A DNA stretch of 64,000 nt from Dastarcus helophoroides (lineage: Eukaryota; Arthropoda; Insecta; Coleoptera; Bothrideridae): the NCBI GenBank assembly GCA_028583605.1, contig CM053325.1:60436822-60500821 (forward strand), written 5' to 3'. Positions 1 through 10,489 of this stretch are shown here, one piece after another; the stretch's first letter is position 1, and the number at the start of each line of letters is the position of its first letter. The position numbers were made by a program, and so were the translations under genes. The notes under the pieces were generated by a model. It had not been told where the DNA came from and searched no databases. It was given only the letters and a program-made list of their open reading frames with translations.

Positions 1-878
1 TTTAGGTCTCCATCGGTAAAAATGCCGTGGTTTTTCTTAAAAAATGATCTAGCCAGAACTACTTCTTCCTTGGACAAGTGTTTCAAGTCCACTTCCAACT
101 TCACTTGCCCAATCTTCGTTTCCTGTACTGGCGCACAACTGTCACCCAAGAAGCTTATTGAGGCTACCGGGGTACAGACTGCCAGACTACTACCCTTTTT
201 GGTTGAGCGTGCTGATGGATACACATTGGCAACTCTCACAGGTACCTTCTGAGATGCTTTAACCACAGATCTCGCCACTAGTAAATTCTTGGAAATGTCA
301 TAAGTCGGTTCCACTAATCCAACGCAGCAGCCCAAATCTCCTTCCATCACAGCCATAACCGTCTTCTCGTTGCTTCCCTGCACCACAGCTGTTTCGCAGG
401 CAAACAGTCTTACCTCCTTTGGGGTGTCCTTTGGTGTTGTCGGGACAAGCTCTTCATTTTCGATCCTCAAAATGTTCTGCGCTGGGTCGAAAGTAAAGCC
501 GTGTTGCCTGATTACGTCCATCCCCAGAATCAGCTCGTCTTCGATATCTGCCACCAACACCCGATGCAAAATCCGCAGTTTCCCCAGACCAATCATGACG
601 TCTGCCTCTCCTATAATTGGCGCAGTATCTCCCGTAACTATTCTGAGGACTATTCTTTGCGACAGTACCTTCGGTTGCGACGGTAGGATGTTCCTTTGTG
701 CCAAAGTAACCATGGCGCCTGGGTCCACTGTTGCCTGTACATTCCTTTCATCTACGCTGGCTACCACCACTAAACTTTCCATGGTTCTTTTTATCTGTTT
801 GATGGAAAGAGTTTTAGGGGCTCGTTGCTCGACACCAGCCAGTGAGTGCCCCTTCCCATTGGCTAATTTTAGTTTTCC
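1..878 (-). CDS. pol: Ty3/gypsy protease and start of pol (partial, runs off the window)
   Basis: Minus-strand frame, -1 relative to gag, open from the gag end to base 1. It contains a retropepsin-like active-site segment reading VDPGA (about 732-718), where families usually have D-T/S-G-A. It also has the second protease hallmark ILGMD (about 525), followed by a linker toward reverse transcriptase. The aspartate is kept but the Thr/Ser is Pro, which would probably impair catalysis. GGAAAAC at 872-878, right at the gag stop, is a plausible but imperfect -1 slippage heptamer. The longest open frame on the other strand here (370-927) is its shadow. Confidence 0.75.
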
Positions 879-2344
879 TGCTGTGAGGCATATCGACTTC
901 TTGGGGCTGATCTGCAGTCCTTCTTGAAGTGCCCCGGTTTGCCACAGTTGTAACATGTGCTTCTGTTGGATCTGCCTTTAAGAGTTCTTACCAGTTCTTT
1001 GATGCTCGCATTCATTTCCTGCATGTTAGCGCTTATGCTCCCGTTCATTTTCTTTATGTTCGCGTTCATTTCCTTCATGTTCGCCAGATCAGGGTCATTC
1101 GTAACCTCTTCGATGTCGGCCTTCCTAATTCTCCGTGACGCCCCTGGCTCTGAAACCTTGTAAGCAGCTTCAACCTCCAAAGCTCTTATCGGTGCCTCCC
1201 TTGATGTTCGGAGGTTCGTTGGTAGGCGTATCACTCTCTGAACTTCCGGGTCTCTTATTCCTTCTATGAAGATTCTAACTGCGTGGAGTTCCAGAAAGTC
1301 GGTTGGTGCTGTTGGATAGGCGATGTACGCCAATCTTCTAACGTCAGCCTCCAATTCTTGCAGCGTTTCTCTACTTTTCTGTCTTCTTACTAGCAACTGC
1401 GACTGGACAACTTGCTGCAAATGTTGGTCCCCAAATCTCAGCTCTAAAGCCCTAACTAGATCTTCATAATTGGCTTGTTCTTGATCCGATAGAGTTCCGA
1501 GTAATTTCAGAGCATCTCTGCGCAGGGATACCACTAATGAGGTTGCCTTTGCTTCCTCCGTCCACTGATTGGCCTTAGCAGCAGCTTCGAACTGTTTTCT
1601 GTAGGTGTGGAAGGATGTTTTTCCGTCATAGGTCGGAGGTTTTACTTTTTGGAAAGAACTAGGAGGTACACTTTCGGATTCATGTTGTGTGCTTTGTCCA
1701 CTTAGCAACTTTTTCGTGTTATTTTTTATGTTGCTGATCTTCCTCTTTGTTGCATTTTCCAAATCAAGAAGCTTGCTGTTGAATTTTTCTTTTACTTCCC
1801 CAATTTCTTCTCTAACTTCGCCAATCTCTTCTTTCATTTATTCTCGCATTCCTGTAATTTGTTCTTTCACTTCTTCTTTCATTTTTGCAGCGTCTACTCC
1901 CATTTTTTCAGTGATATTAGCTAATCGACTATGCAATTCTTCTTTTTCTTGTCATCTTCGTTCTTCCTCCTGTTCTCTTTCTTGTCGTCTTTGTTCTCTC
2001 TCCTGTTCTTTTTCTTGTCGTTTTCGTTCTTCTTTCTGTTCTTTTTCTTGTCGTCTTCGTTCTTCATCTTGTCGTCTTCGTTCTTCATCTTGTCGTCTTC
2101 GTTCTTCATCTTGTCGTCTTCGTTCTTCCTCCTCTTCTTTTTCTTGTCGTCTTCGTTCTTCATCTTGTCGTCTTCGTCCTTCCTCCTGTTCTTTTTCTTG
2201 TCGTCTTCGTTCTTCCTCCTGTTCTTTTTCTTGTCGTCTTTTTTCTTCATCGTGTTCTTTAAACATTGCCAATAACGCTTGCGTTTGTTGTTCCATTTTG
2301 GCCGATTTTAATCTCGTATCCATAAAGCGTAGTAGAATGTTCAA
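869..2344 (-). pseudogene. gag: Ty3/gypsy gag, interrupted by two in-frame stops
   Basis: Structural polyprotein of an LTR retrotransposon. From its start at 2344 the frame encodes a short head, then a long charged coiled-coil rich in E, R, K and Q made by a 21-bp in-gene repeat (about 2062-2130). It continues through the retrotransposon-gag capsid region (roughly 1650-1200, YDGKTSFHTYRKQFEAA) to a CCHC zinc knuckle, CYNCGKPGHFKKDC, near the C-terminus. One frame runs the whole length but is broken by TGA at 1952-1954 and TAA at 1838-1840. The TGA sits where the neighbouring repeat copies read CGA, which is consistent with a C-to-T change. An internal ATG at 1837 would still give the capsid plus knuckle. 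The next domain follows in the -1 frame. Confidence 0.85.
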
Positions 2345-2717
2345 GATTTTACTTGACGCGCCTCGTATAAACTATTTAACAATTTAAAACGTCCGAGATA
2401 AAGTTAAATGCTGGAACAGTTGGTAAATTTCTTCGTAATAAAGCGTAATAAAAATTCCGCTAGTTTTCGTTCGTGGCCGAAGAAAAGGGTTTTTAAAAAC
2501 TTGCGGAAACACTTCACAAGCACCTGAAGACTTTATTGGATTGTATTATTATTGTCTTTCTACATTTGTTAACTTAACACTAACGGTGGTCATAACACAA
2601 TCGTCTATGAAAGGGAAGTCCTCTTCTTTTATAGGTTTCGGATGCTGACGTTGAATGCAGGTGTGCGTCTTCAAGGTCAGCATTGCTGCGTAGTTACTGG
2701 GTGGATTCAAGGATGTA
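2345..2717 (-). other. Retrotransposon leader between primer site and gag
   Basis: Sequence between the primer site and the gag start, read on the minus strand. No convincing coding frame is seen. The packaging signal would lie here by analogy, but none can be recognised by eye. Confidence 0.45.
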
Positions 2718-2733
2718 ACTCTCTTCTGACACC
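2718..2733 (-). other. Primer-binding site of the retrotransposon
   Basis: TGGTGTCAGAAGAGAG on the minus strand, three bases inside the LTR end. An initial TGG pairs with the CCA tail of a tRNA, as expected for a minus-strand primer site. I do not assign the tRNA. Confidence 0.55.
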
Positions 2734-2736
2734 AGA

Positions 2737-3108
2737 TGTTACGGGCTTATCGGTTCGATTAATTACACGTGATGGATTGTGCCACTTTATTACCAAATTA
2801 ACTCGTCACACTTCAACTAAACAGTAACTCACTACTTATTTACTAATTGCTAACCCACTAACTACACTGACTTCTAACTGACTGACTCGGGGGAAAGCTG
2901 ACCGCCTTTTATAGTTTTGGCCCCCAGCTTCTAGAACTTTTCGGCGGATAAGGCTTATCGTTTGCCGAAATTTCTGGAACGCTTATCTGCCACTTGTTTC
3001 GTTATCGCGGCCGCTTTCCCCTTATCAGATCGTTCTAGAAACTTTTTTATTTATTAAATTCTACAATTCTATTCTAAAGCCTATTTCATCTATTTACATT
3101 GCGTTACA
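2737..3108 (-). repeat. 5' LTR of the gypsy-type element
   Basis: The block starts TGTTAC and ends GTTACA on the plus strand, giving TG...CA ends on both strands, about 372 bp. On the minus strand it holds a TATA box (2905-2913, TATAAAAGG) and an AATAAA signal (2786-2791) downstream, in the order U3-R-U5. The inner end abuts the primer site. The outer end is inferred, because the 3' LTR is outside the window and no target duplication can be checked. Confidence 0.65.
2905..2913 (-). promoter_or_regulatory. TATA box of the LTR promoter
   Basis: TATAAAAGG on the minus strand inside the LTR, about 115 bases before the AATAAA. A GC-rich stretch (2885-2905) follows it where transcription start would be expected. 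Confidence 0.55.
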
Positions 3109-4635
3109 TTACTTTAAAATTTCGACTATTCGATTCGAGTTGTTTTGACATTATGAACCATTTTGAAAAATTTCTAATTTTTTTGATACTTTCGACTTTT
3201 TGGAACTTTCGACTTTTTTAAAAATTTTGCTCATTACACTTTATTGAAAATTTCGATTATTTTTTAAAGTTATTCAACCTATCGAACAGTTTACTTTTTT
3301 GAAAAATTTGAATTTTTAAACATTTCAATTTTTTAATTTAAAATTACTAAAACTTCGGCTTCCCTGGAAAAATCAGGATGTCGAGGTGTTTAATGAATTT
3401 TTTTATTATAATTCCGATTTTATTTCCAAATTTCCAATGTTTTATTAAAATTTCGACTTTTTCAAAACTTCGCTTTAAAATTTGTTTCCACATCACTGTC
3501 ACTGTCCAAAATTTTGACCTTTTTCAAAATCTTACTTTTTTGAAAACTTCGACTGAAAATTTCATCATTTGTCCATTTTTTTGAAAAGCTGTAATTTTCC
3601 AAAATGTCGATTTGTCAAAATTTGGGTTATTTCAAACTTTCGACTTTCGAAATTTTGACTTTATTAAATCTCTGTCTTTAATAAAAATTGTTTTCATTTT
3701 AATTTTGGCTTTTAAAAATGTAAATTATATTTTCAAAAATTTTGACAGATTTGAAAACCTTGATTTTTTGAAAATGTGGACATTTTTTCCAAATTTTTAC
3801 TCCTAAAATTTTTACTTTTTTAAAATGTAACCTCTTAAAATTTTTTTAAAATTTCGACTTTATTCGATTCGAGTTGTTTTAACATTTTGAAGTATTTTGC
3901 AAAATTTCTAATTTTTTTGATACTTTCGCTGCTTTTAAAATTTTCGATTTTATTTCATAAATTTCAACTTAATCAAAGTGTCGACTTTTTACAGCTTTCA
4001 AAAAAAGTCTTCTGATTTATTGGAAAATTTCGATACTTTTTTAAAATTCCAATCTTGTCGAAAATATTCAATCAAAAACATTGACTAAAAAAACACATTA
4101 TATCTTTTTTTTAAATTTTAACCAAGCAGAATTTTTCAGTTTCTTAACATTTATACTTTTCTATTTTTTTTTGGAAGTTTAGAATTCTTTTATAATTTTC
4201 ACTTCTTTTCAATATTTGGGCTTTTGAAAAATTCGGCTTTTTTTGAAACTTTAACTGAAAATGCTTTAAAAATGCTTTACTTTCTTAAATCTTCACATTT
4301 CTTTAAAATTTTTATTACCTATTTTTTGAAATTCGGATTATTTTTCAAAGTTTTAACTTTTCTGAAGGTTTTTTGGAAAATTTCGTTATTTTATTAAAAT
4401 CTTTGAATATTTTGAAAAATGCTACCCAAATACCTGCCTTGGTACTTGTTTAAAATATCGTCCTTTAAAAAATGTCGACTTTTATTCGCAACTTACTCTT
4501 TTCCTCGAAATTCTCAAGAATTGTCGACTTTCTCCCTGAATTTTTACTTTTCTTGAAACATGGCTTTTTTGAAAAATTGTGCTAATTTTGGAGAATTTCG
4601 ACCTTTTCAAAGATGTTTACTTTTTGTTAAAATGT
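3109..4635. repeat. Degenerate TTTTGAAAATTTCGAC-type satellite
   Basis: T-rich sequence in which short phrases such as TTTTGAAAATTTCGACTT recur every 15-40 bases with heavy divergence. No gene is seen; open frames encode only F, K, N and S-rich read-through. It is an older, more decayed relative of the cleaner arrays at 29.8-32.5 kb and 42.5-47 kb. Confidence 0.6.
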
Positions 4636-4684
4636 TCACCAAAAATCGAAATACAGAACTTGTCCCCTGAAACCAAGAAAGATC
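4636..4684. mobile_element. Partial fold-back MITE
   Basis: Carries the arm phrases CTTGTCCCCTGAAACCAAG and AAGAAAGAT just upstream of the complete copy. It is truncated on both sides. Confidence 0.6.
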
Positions 4685-4718
4685 AAGTTTGAGTTTCTCT
4701 CTTTATAGAGAATTATAG

Positions 4719-4980
4719 TTTTGGTGGAACGGGCTGGTCCTTGGTTATCTTCAAAAATTGAAATACAAATCTTGTCCCCCTAAACCAAGAAAGATTAAAA
4801 ACAACAAAGGTTGCTCTAACGCGTTTCGATAGCCAAGCTGTCTCTCTAAAGATGATAACTTGGCTGTCGAAACGCGTTAGAGCACCCTTTGTTGTGTTTT
4901 TTAATCTTTCTTGGTTTCAAGGGACAAGTTCTGTACTTCAATTTTTGAAGATAACCAAGGACCAGTCCGTTTCACCAAAA
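4719..4980. mobile_element. Fold-back MITE, full-length copy (family type copy)
   Basis: A 262-bp element whose two arms (about 4719-4838 and 4858-4980) are close to perfect reverse complements, roughly 90% by eye. Ends read TTTTGGTGGAACGG and, on the other strand, TTTTGGTGAAACGG. Arm landmarks are a CTTCAAAAATTGAA palindrome, AAACCAAGAAAGATT, and GCTCTAACGCGTTTCGA near the loop. It has no coding capacity. A transcript would form a long hairpin. A partial copy lies immediately before it (4636-4684). Confidence 0.8.
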
Positions 4981-5590
4981 TTTTCACCTTTTTAGAAGTT
5001 TGAATTTTTCAAAATTTGGACCTTTTCCAAGATTTTGACTTTTTTGATCATTTTGACTTTTATTCAGAATTTCGTTAGTATTTTTTTAGAAATTTTTACT
5101 GTTTGGAAAATTTTCGCTTGTTTTGAAATTTTTGATTTTATTGAAAAATCTCGATTTCGACTTTTTCCACGATTTCCATTTTTTTTTAATTTCGAACGTT
5201 TTTCAACAATTTGATTTGTTGTCTCAGTTTTTACTTTTTTTTGCAGATTTTGACATTCAAAAAAATTCTACTTTTCTAGAAACTTTTGACCGTCTGTGGA
5301 AATTGTAACTTTTATAAAATTTGGAGTTTTTCGAAAGATCGACTTTGGAATTACGCCTTTATCTGAAAATTTTGACTTTTTCGAAATTTCGATTTTTATG
5401 TTCAAAATGTGGCCATTTCACCAAATTTTTCTGTTTTTTTCTTGTTAATTTCGACTATTCTGATTTTTTTTTAATTTTCGAACTTTTTCATAATTTTTAC
5501 TTTCATTGAAAATTAAAATTATTTCCCAAAATTTTGCGCTTTTCTCTATTTCTTTTAAAAATTACGTTTATTTTCCAAATGAAAATATAT
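4981..5590. repeat. Degenerate T-rich satellite
   Basis: Continuation of the divergent TTTTGAAAATTT-type sequence. No gene, splice-linked exon or RNA gene was recognised. Confidence 0.5.
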
Positions 5591-6110
5591 AAAAAGAAAA
5601 ATTGGGGGGCAAGAGAAAATTTGGGGGGCAAAATGAAACTATATAAAAAAGAAAATTGTGGGAGGCAAAAATAAGAGACAAAATAAAAATATTTAATAAC
5701 TAGAGGGAGCAAAAAATTGTGGGGGGGACAAAAAATGGGGGGGCAAAATGGGGGGGGGGACAAAAATGGGGGACAAAATGAGGGGGGCAAAAATTCTGGG
5801 AAGAAAAAAAGGGGGAGCAAAAATTGGGTTGGGGGGGGGGGTCAAAATTGGGGGGCAAAAAAATGAGGGCAAAAATAAAGAGAGCAAAAAATATATAAAA
5901 AAGAAAACGGAAGGGCATTGGAGAGGCAAAATATTGGGGGTGGGGGGTAAAAATTATGAGGCAAAAAAAATACGGCAAGGATAAAATAAAAATATATAGA
6001 ACAGAAAAATTGGGGGGCAAAATAAAATATAAAAAAACTGGGGAAAGGCAAAATGAAAATATGAAAAAAATTAGGGGGGCAAAATAAAAATATGAAAAAG
6101 AAAAATTGTA
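5591..6110. repeat. G-run minisatellite (GGGGGGCAAAATGAAAATATA type)
   Basis: Irregular tandem repeat of G runs (4 to 10 G) followed by CAAAA and AT-rich spacers such as ATATAAAAAAGAAAA. Strong strand asymmetry: nearly all G runs are on the plus strand. The proline- and phenylalanine-rich frames on the minus strand are repeat shadows. Confidence 0.8.
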
Positions 6111-7750
6111 GAGGTTAGTCGTCGCTCTCAATTATTTGTACTTTTCCTCAATTGAGAGAAACCGCTGAAAGTTTAGAAAAAGATTTTTTTAAAATATCTT
6201 GAAATTTCTTGTCATCGTTTTAAGTTTTCACTTCTGTGGGCAGTCCCCTTAACTGCCCATTTTTTTTAAATTTCGTTTCTTTTGAAAATCTGAATGTTTG
6301 TAAAATGTTGACTTTTTTAAAGTAGTACAACTTTTCAAAATTTTGACTTTCGTTATTTTTCAAATTTCGTCTTTTTAAAATTTCGCCTTGTTAAGCCAAA
6401 ATTGTTTTAAAAACCTAATTTTTAGCTTTAAAAGAAAGTTTTGAATTTTTTAATATTCCGTGATACCCTTTTTCACCCCTGAGAGCTTAACTTATTAAAA
6501 TCAACCTGTACGTACGTGTTTAGTAATTGCTTTAATAGACTTTTTATATAAGGTTTCAGGTTATAAAACGGTTGTTAATTTTTGTGGCATCCAACTAAAA
6601 TTAGTTAAAAGTAGAAGTTTGTCCTTTAGAAAAAATCGGTAATCTAAAGAAGGTCTTTATATTTCTCATATAACAGTTTCCGTTACCGTTGCACTCTTTA
6701 AAAAACAGAAGATTTAATTCCAACGGATTTAAATTGTTGCTGGTTTTACTGTTTTGTTTTAATTGTCCGTGTATACGAATACAATTTTCAAAAATTTCTC
6801 GGTCTCTGGTAATAACTAATGTTCTTTAATATTAATTACTATCATGTACTTAATAAAAAGTCAGGTTTGCAATAAATTTACTTTCAATAACGATTCGTAA
6901 ATTACCCAAAAAAATAAACAGAATTCGGGCAGTCTGCCAGCTCAATTAGTATTTCTTTCATAAATGTCATTCGCGAGATAAATGAACTTTATAATTTGGA
7001 ATGGTAATTTGTAACGCGATGACAGGACGTAAATTACAAAGGCGTTGCCTTTTCGTCTCCCCCGTTTATTGTTTGTGTCATTAACTTTACCCTTTCGTCG
7101 CTTTTTTGTTACGTTATGCCATGTTGGAAAATGTCAGATAAGGTCGTAATGGGTGAACTTTTACTCAATAAAATTGCAGGATACGGATTCACTCTTAAGG
7201 GTTAGATGTCTGAGGTGGTTGATCAAAATAAAAACATGATTCCATACTGTCTCGAGTGTTGTCAGTTGATCATGAAAAAAAAATTAGACAGTCTTGGAGG
7301 CTGCCGACAGAAACGAAAACTTAAAACTAGGAAATATGTGGTATTGCAGTTCGAACCCACCCTAGTAAACAAATCGGTCAATATTGGGAATTTTTAAAAC
7401 TAAATTATGTCAAACTGACCTGCGAGGGATGCACAAAATTCTTAAAACTTCGATACTGGAGTCAATTGATGTATCGCAATATATCGATATGTTTCGATAT
7501 ATCGGTAAATTTATTCGATATTCGATGTATCATATAAAACCAATGTCATACAGCAGGACTTCTCAACCAGCGAAGCGCGCCACTCATAATTTCGCTTTTT
7601 TTAAAATTCCTACCTTTTAAAGCAAATTTTTACTTATTTCAAATTTTCGATTTTTTAAAAAATGTTGACCTTTTCAAAATTCGACATTTCATAAAAAAAC
7701 TTTAGCTTCTGTTTAAATCTTCGGTTTTTTTTAACTTCGAAAATTGCAAC
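6111..7750. other. Mostly unique non-coding sequence upstream of the SLC7-like exons
   Basis: Less repetitive than its surroundings. It includes a short hairpin (GGGCAGT...ACTGCCC near 6239-6260), a TATCGATA-rich stretch around 7475-7535, and CTTCTCAACCAGCG near 7558, which resembles a hAT-type terminus. The promoter and N-terminal exon of the SLC7-like gene could lie here, but I could not identify an exon whose phase fits. Confidence 0.35.
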
Positions 7751-8343
7751 TTATACTTATACTTTATATTTATACTTATACTTATACTTATACTTATACT
7801 TATACTTATACTTATACTTATACTTATACTTATACTTATACTTATACTTATACTTATACTTATACTTATACTTATACTTATACTTATACTTATACTTATA
7901 CTTATACTTATACTTATACTTATACTTATACTTATACTTATACTTATACTTATACTTATACTTATACTTATACTTATACTTATACTTATACTTATACTTA
8001 TACTTATACTTATACTTATACTTATACTTTATACTTATACTTATACTTATACTTATACTTACACTTACACTTACACTTACACTTACACTTACACTTACAC
8101 TTACACTTACACTTACACTTACACTTACACTTACACTTACACTTACACTTACACTTACACTTACACTTACACTTACACTTACACTTATACTTATACTTAT
8201 ACTTATACTTATACTTATACTTATACTTATACTTATACTTATACTTATACTTATACTTATACTTATACTTATACTTATACTTATACTTATACTTATACTT
8301 ATACTTATACTTATACTTATACTTATACTTATACTTATACTTA
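7751..8343. repeat. Hexanucleotide array (TTATAC)n-(TTACAC)n-(TTATAC)n
   Basis: About 590 bp of near-perfect 6-mers. TTATAC fills the left, TTACAC a central block (about 8060-8185), then TTATAC again, with sharp borders. Because 6 is a multiple of 3, every frame gives an endless dipeptide (YT, YL, HL), which explains the 226-residue open frame. Confidence 0.97.
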
Positions 8344-9117
8344 TCGAAATGTTTAAAAAGTCAAATTTTTCAAAGAGGTAAACTGTTCGATAGGTTGAAT
8401 AACAGAAAAAATCGAAATTTTTAATAATTACTTTCAGTAATTTTTAAAATTTTGAAAAATGTCGAAATTTTCAAAAAGCCGAAATTTTGGATAGATGAGA
8501 ATTGTGTGGAAAAAAATTTTAAAGCGAAAGTTTTGAAAAAGTCGAAAATTTGATAAAAAATTCAAAATTTGGAAATTAAATCGGAATTATAATAGAAAAA
8601 TTCATTAAAAACTTCGACATTCTGATTTTTCCTGGGAAGTTGAAATATTAAATTTTAAATTAAAAAAATTGAAGTTCAAATTTTTCAAGTATAGTTTTTT
8701 TCTCATAGAAACCTATTTTCGAAATCTTCTTAATTAGGTGAGATCGTTGTTCCAAGACTTCTCTAGGTAAATAACATCAGTAGAGTTGATTGAATCTAAT
8801 TAATCGCTAAATTAAATTTGTAGAAAACGCGCTTGCGAGCAACTATTGATTTTAATATTGCAGCTACGGAACCGCTGCAAGATAGACTTATTTTCCGTCA
8901 GTTTACAATAATGTGATTCTAATATAGGATTACGCTTGTAACTCTTGTAAAATTATACTGTTGTATTAACCTAAAAATGTGTTTTTTCAACAAAATAAAA
9001 ATTTAAACGATGTCATGCGCATACATTTTGTAAACTTTGAATATTTGTTAATAAAATTAATAAGTTTTTAACGAAATTAAAAATCGTAACAATTGAACGA
9101 GATATTAATGACATGCC
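8344..9117. other. Decayed satellite then unique sequence before the first recognised SLC7 exon
   Basis: 8344-8700 is degenerate GAAATTTTC-type repeat in the opposite orientation to the 3-kb block. 8700-9117 looks single-copy. TTTAATATTGCAG ending at about 8864 resembles a splice acceptor, but the following frames close quickly and match nothing in the family. Confidence 0.35.
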
Positions 9118-9253
9118 ATGGAAAACATAGGTGTATTGGGTGCTCACTGTGCTCTGGGTTCTACCGTTTTAATCGGATTGACTGCAGCAGAATTTTCCGG
9201 GGCGAAAACATTACTAGCGATCCCACTTGCAGCCCTTGCGGTAACCTTATCAG
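9118..9253 (+). CDS. SLC7-like exon A: TM1-TM2
   Basis: Encodes 45 residues including LIGLTAAEFSGAKTLLAIP and LAALAVTLS. These align ungapped with the SGLVAKEMAGPGVIVSF...AAVASILSG segment of SLC7A14-type proteins. Donor CAG|GTTAGT; the last codon is split (G|CC, Ala) and is completed exactly by exon B. The left border is uncertain. An ATG at 9118 follows an in-frame TGA (9109), and AG at 9127-9128 is an alternative acceptor with a poor pyrimidine tract. Starting here would lose the usual 50-residue N-terminus. The TM1 GxG motif is not conserved. Confidence 0.7.
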
Positions 9254-9560
9254 GTTAGTATACACGAATCCTTTGCTGCAGAACTATTTTTTCGAAAATC
9301 TTACCGGTTAATTAATTTGAAAAGTTCACAGATCTTTCTAAGTTTTATCTTTAATTAGCTATACTACACTATTATCTATATTGCACTTTATTACATATAC
9401 TATACTTTATTACATATACTGCACTTTATTTAAATATACCAGACTACGAAAAATTAGAATCAGGCAGAAATTAGATTTTTGAATGAAACCGAAAACTAAT
9501 TCGGATTCTACTCTAGTTTCGGTCGAAACCAAAACCGTAAATTATGTAAATTGTATTCGT

Positions 9561-9963
9561 ATATATACATTGTACATATGTACATATGTACAGTGTACAG
9601 TGTACAGTGTACAGTGTACAATGTACATATGTACAGTGTACAATGTATAATGTATAATGTATAATGTATAATGTATAATGTACATGTGTACAATGTACAA
9701 TGTACATGTGTACAATGTACAATGTACATGTGTACAATGTACAATGTACATGTGTACAATGTACAATGTACATGTGTACATGTGTACAATGTAAAATGTA
9801 CATGTGTACAATGTACAATGTACAATGTGCAGGTGTACAATGTACAATATAAAATGTACAATGTACAATGTGTACATGTGTACGTATGTACATATGTACA
9901 GTGTACAATGTACATGTGTACAATGTACATATGTACAATGTACATACGTGTACAACGTATATA
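9561..9963. repeat. TGTACA/TGTACAATG palindromic microsatellite
   Basis: About 400 bp of alternating TGTACA, ATGTACAT and GTGTACA words. The core is self-complementary, so both strands look alike and both give long Y-, V-, H- and C-rich read-through frames. Such DNA can extrude cruciforms. Confidence 0.95.
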
Positions 9964-10489
9964 CGAGTAATATCAAAGCAACAACAATTTAAAACAGGAG
10001 TCAACGGGCCAAATAAAATGTTCGTATTTTGATTCTCAGCTAAATACTTAGTCTTTTTTGAGGTTATTTTTTTGAAGTTTTAATCTAAGTTGCATTTTTT
10101 TAAAACAATTTTTCCAAAACCTTACTTTCTCCAGGAAATTTAAACTTTTTTCTGCATTACTGCTTAATCTCGAATATTCCATTTTTCTTTCAAGATTCGT
10201 CCTTTTTTAAAGTTCTCATTTTTTTAGAAATTTTCAATTTTTAAAAGCTAACCTTTTTGAATCCGCATTACTGATAATTTTGTTTTGTTTCTTAAATTTT
10301 GTAATTCACTCAAAATTAAGACTTTTCCTCGAAATTGTTTCTAACAAAATCTATATTTCAAATTGTTCCTCGAAATTCGACTTTTTCTCATTTGTTTTTT
10401 AGGGTTTCGTATCTTGAAAGAAAAAAAAAGTCTTGTATCGGTCTGTCCTTCTGACCTTCTGTACGTCTGTTTATTTTTCAAAATCATTA
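9964..10489. repeat. Degenerate T-rich satellite with a dispersed-repeat start
   Basis: TTTTGAAGTTTT-type degenerate repeats. AGGGTTTCGTATCTTGAAAG followed by GTCTGTCCTTCTGACC at about 10402-10470 resembles the end of a dispersed insect repeat (AGGGTTCCGTA...GTCTGTCCGTC type), badly eroded. Confidence 0.45.

Larger units (their letters stand above)
1..3108 (-). mobile_element. Ty3/gypsy-type LTR retrotransposon, 5' portion
   Basis: On the minus strand, in order: a 5' LTR, a primer-binding site beginning TGG just inside it, an untranslated leader, gag with a CCHC knuckle, then an aspartic-protease domain in the -1 frame that stays open to the window edge. This order and the gag type fit Metaviridae (Ty3/gypsy). 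The rest of pol and the 3' LTR lie before base 1, so LTR identity and age cannot be read here. Gag carries two in-frame stops, so this copy is defective for gag. It lies upstream of, and is not part of, the SLC7-like gene. Confidence 0.85.

Noticed and set aside
370..927. 185-residue plus-strand frame
   Set aside because: Antisense shadow of the retrotransposon protease-pol frame.
1689..2387. 232-residue plus-strand S/C/R-rich frame
   Set aside because: Antisense of the repeat-encoded gag coiled coil.
5503..6131. Proline/phenylalanine-rich minus-strand frames
   Set aside because: Complement of the G-run minisatellite; compositional artefact.
7118..7204. Possible N-terminal SLC7 exon (MSDKVVMGELLLNKIAGYGF)
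   Set aside because: No family match, closes with a stop, and no donor joins it to exon A.
7340..7375. GTTCGAACCC resembling a tRNA T-arm
   Set aside because: No matching acceptor stem, D-arm or anticodon arm can be drawn around it.
7744..8424. 226-residue plus-strand frame of YT/YL/HL dipeptides
   Set aside because: Pure read-through of a hexanucleotide array; all frames are open.
9508..10004. Five overlapping frames rich in Y, V, H, C and T
   Set aside because: Palindromic TGTACA repeat opens frames on both strands.
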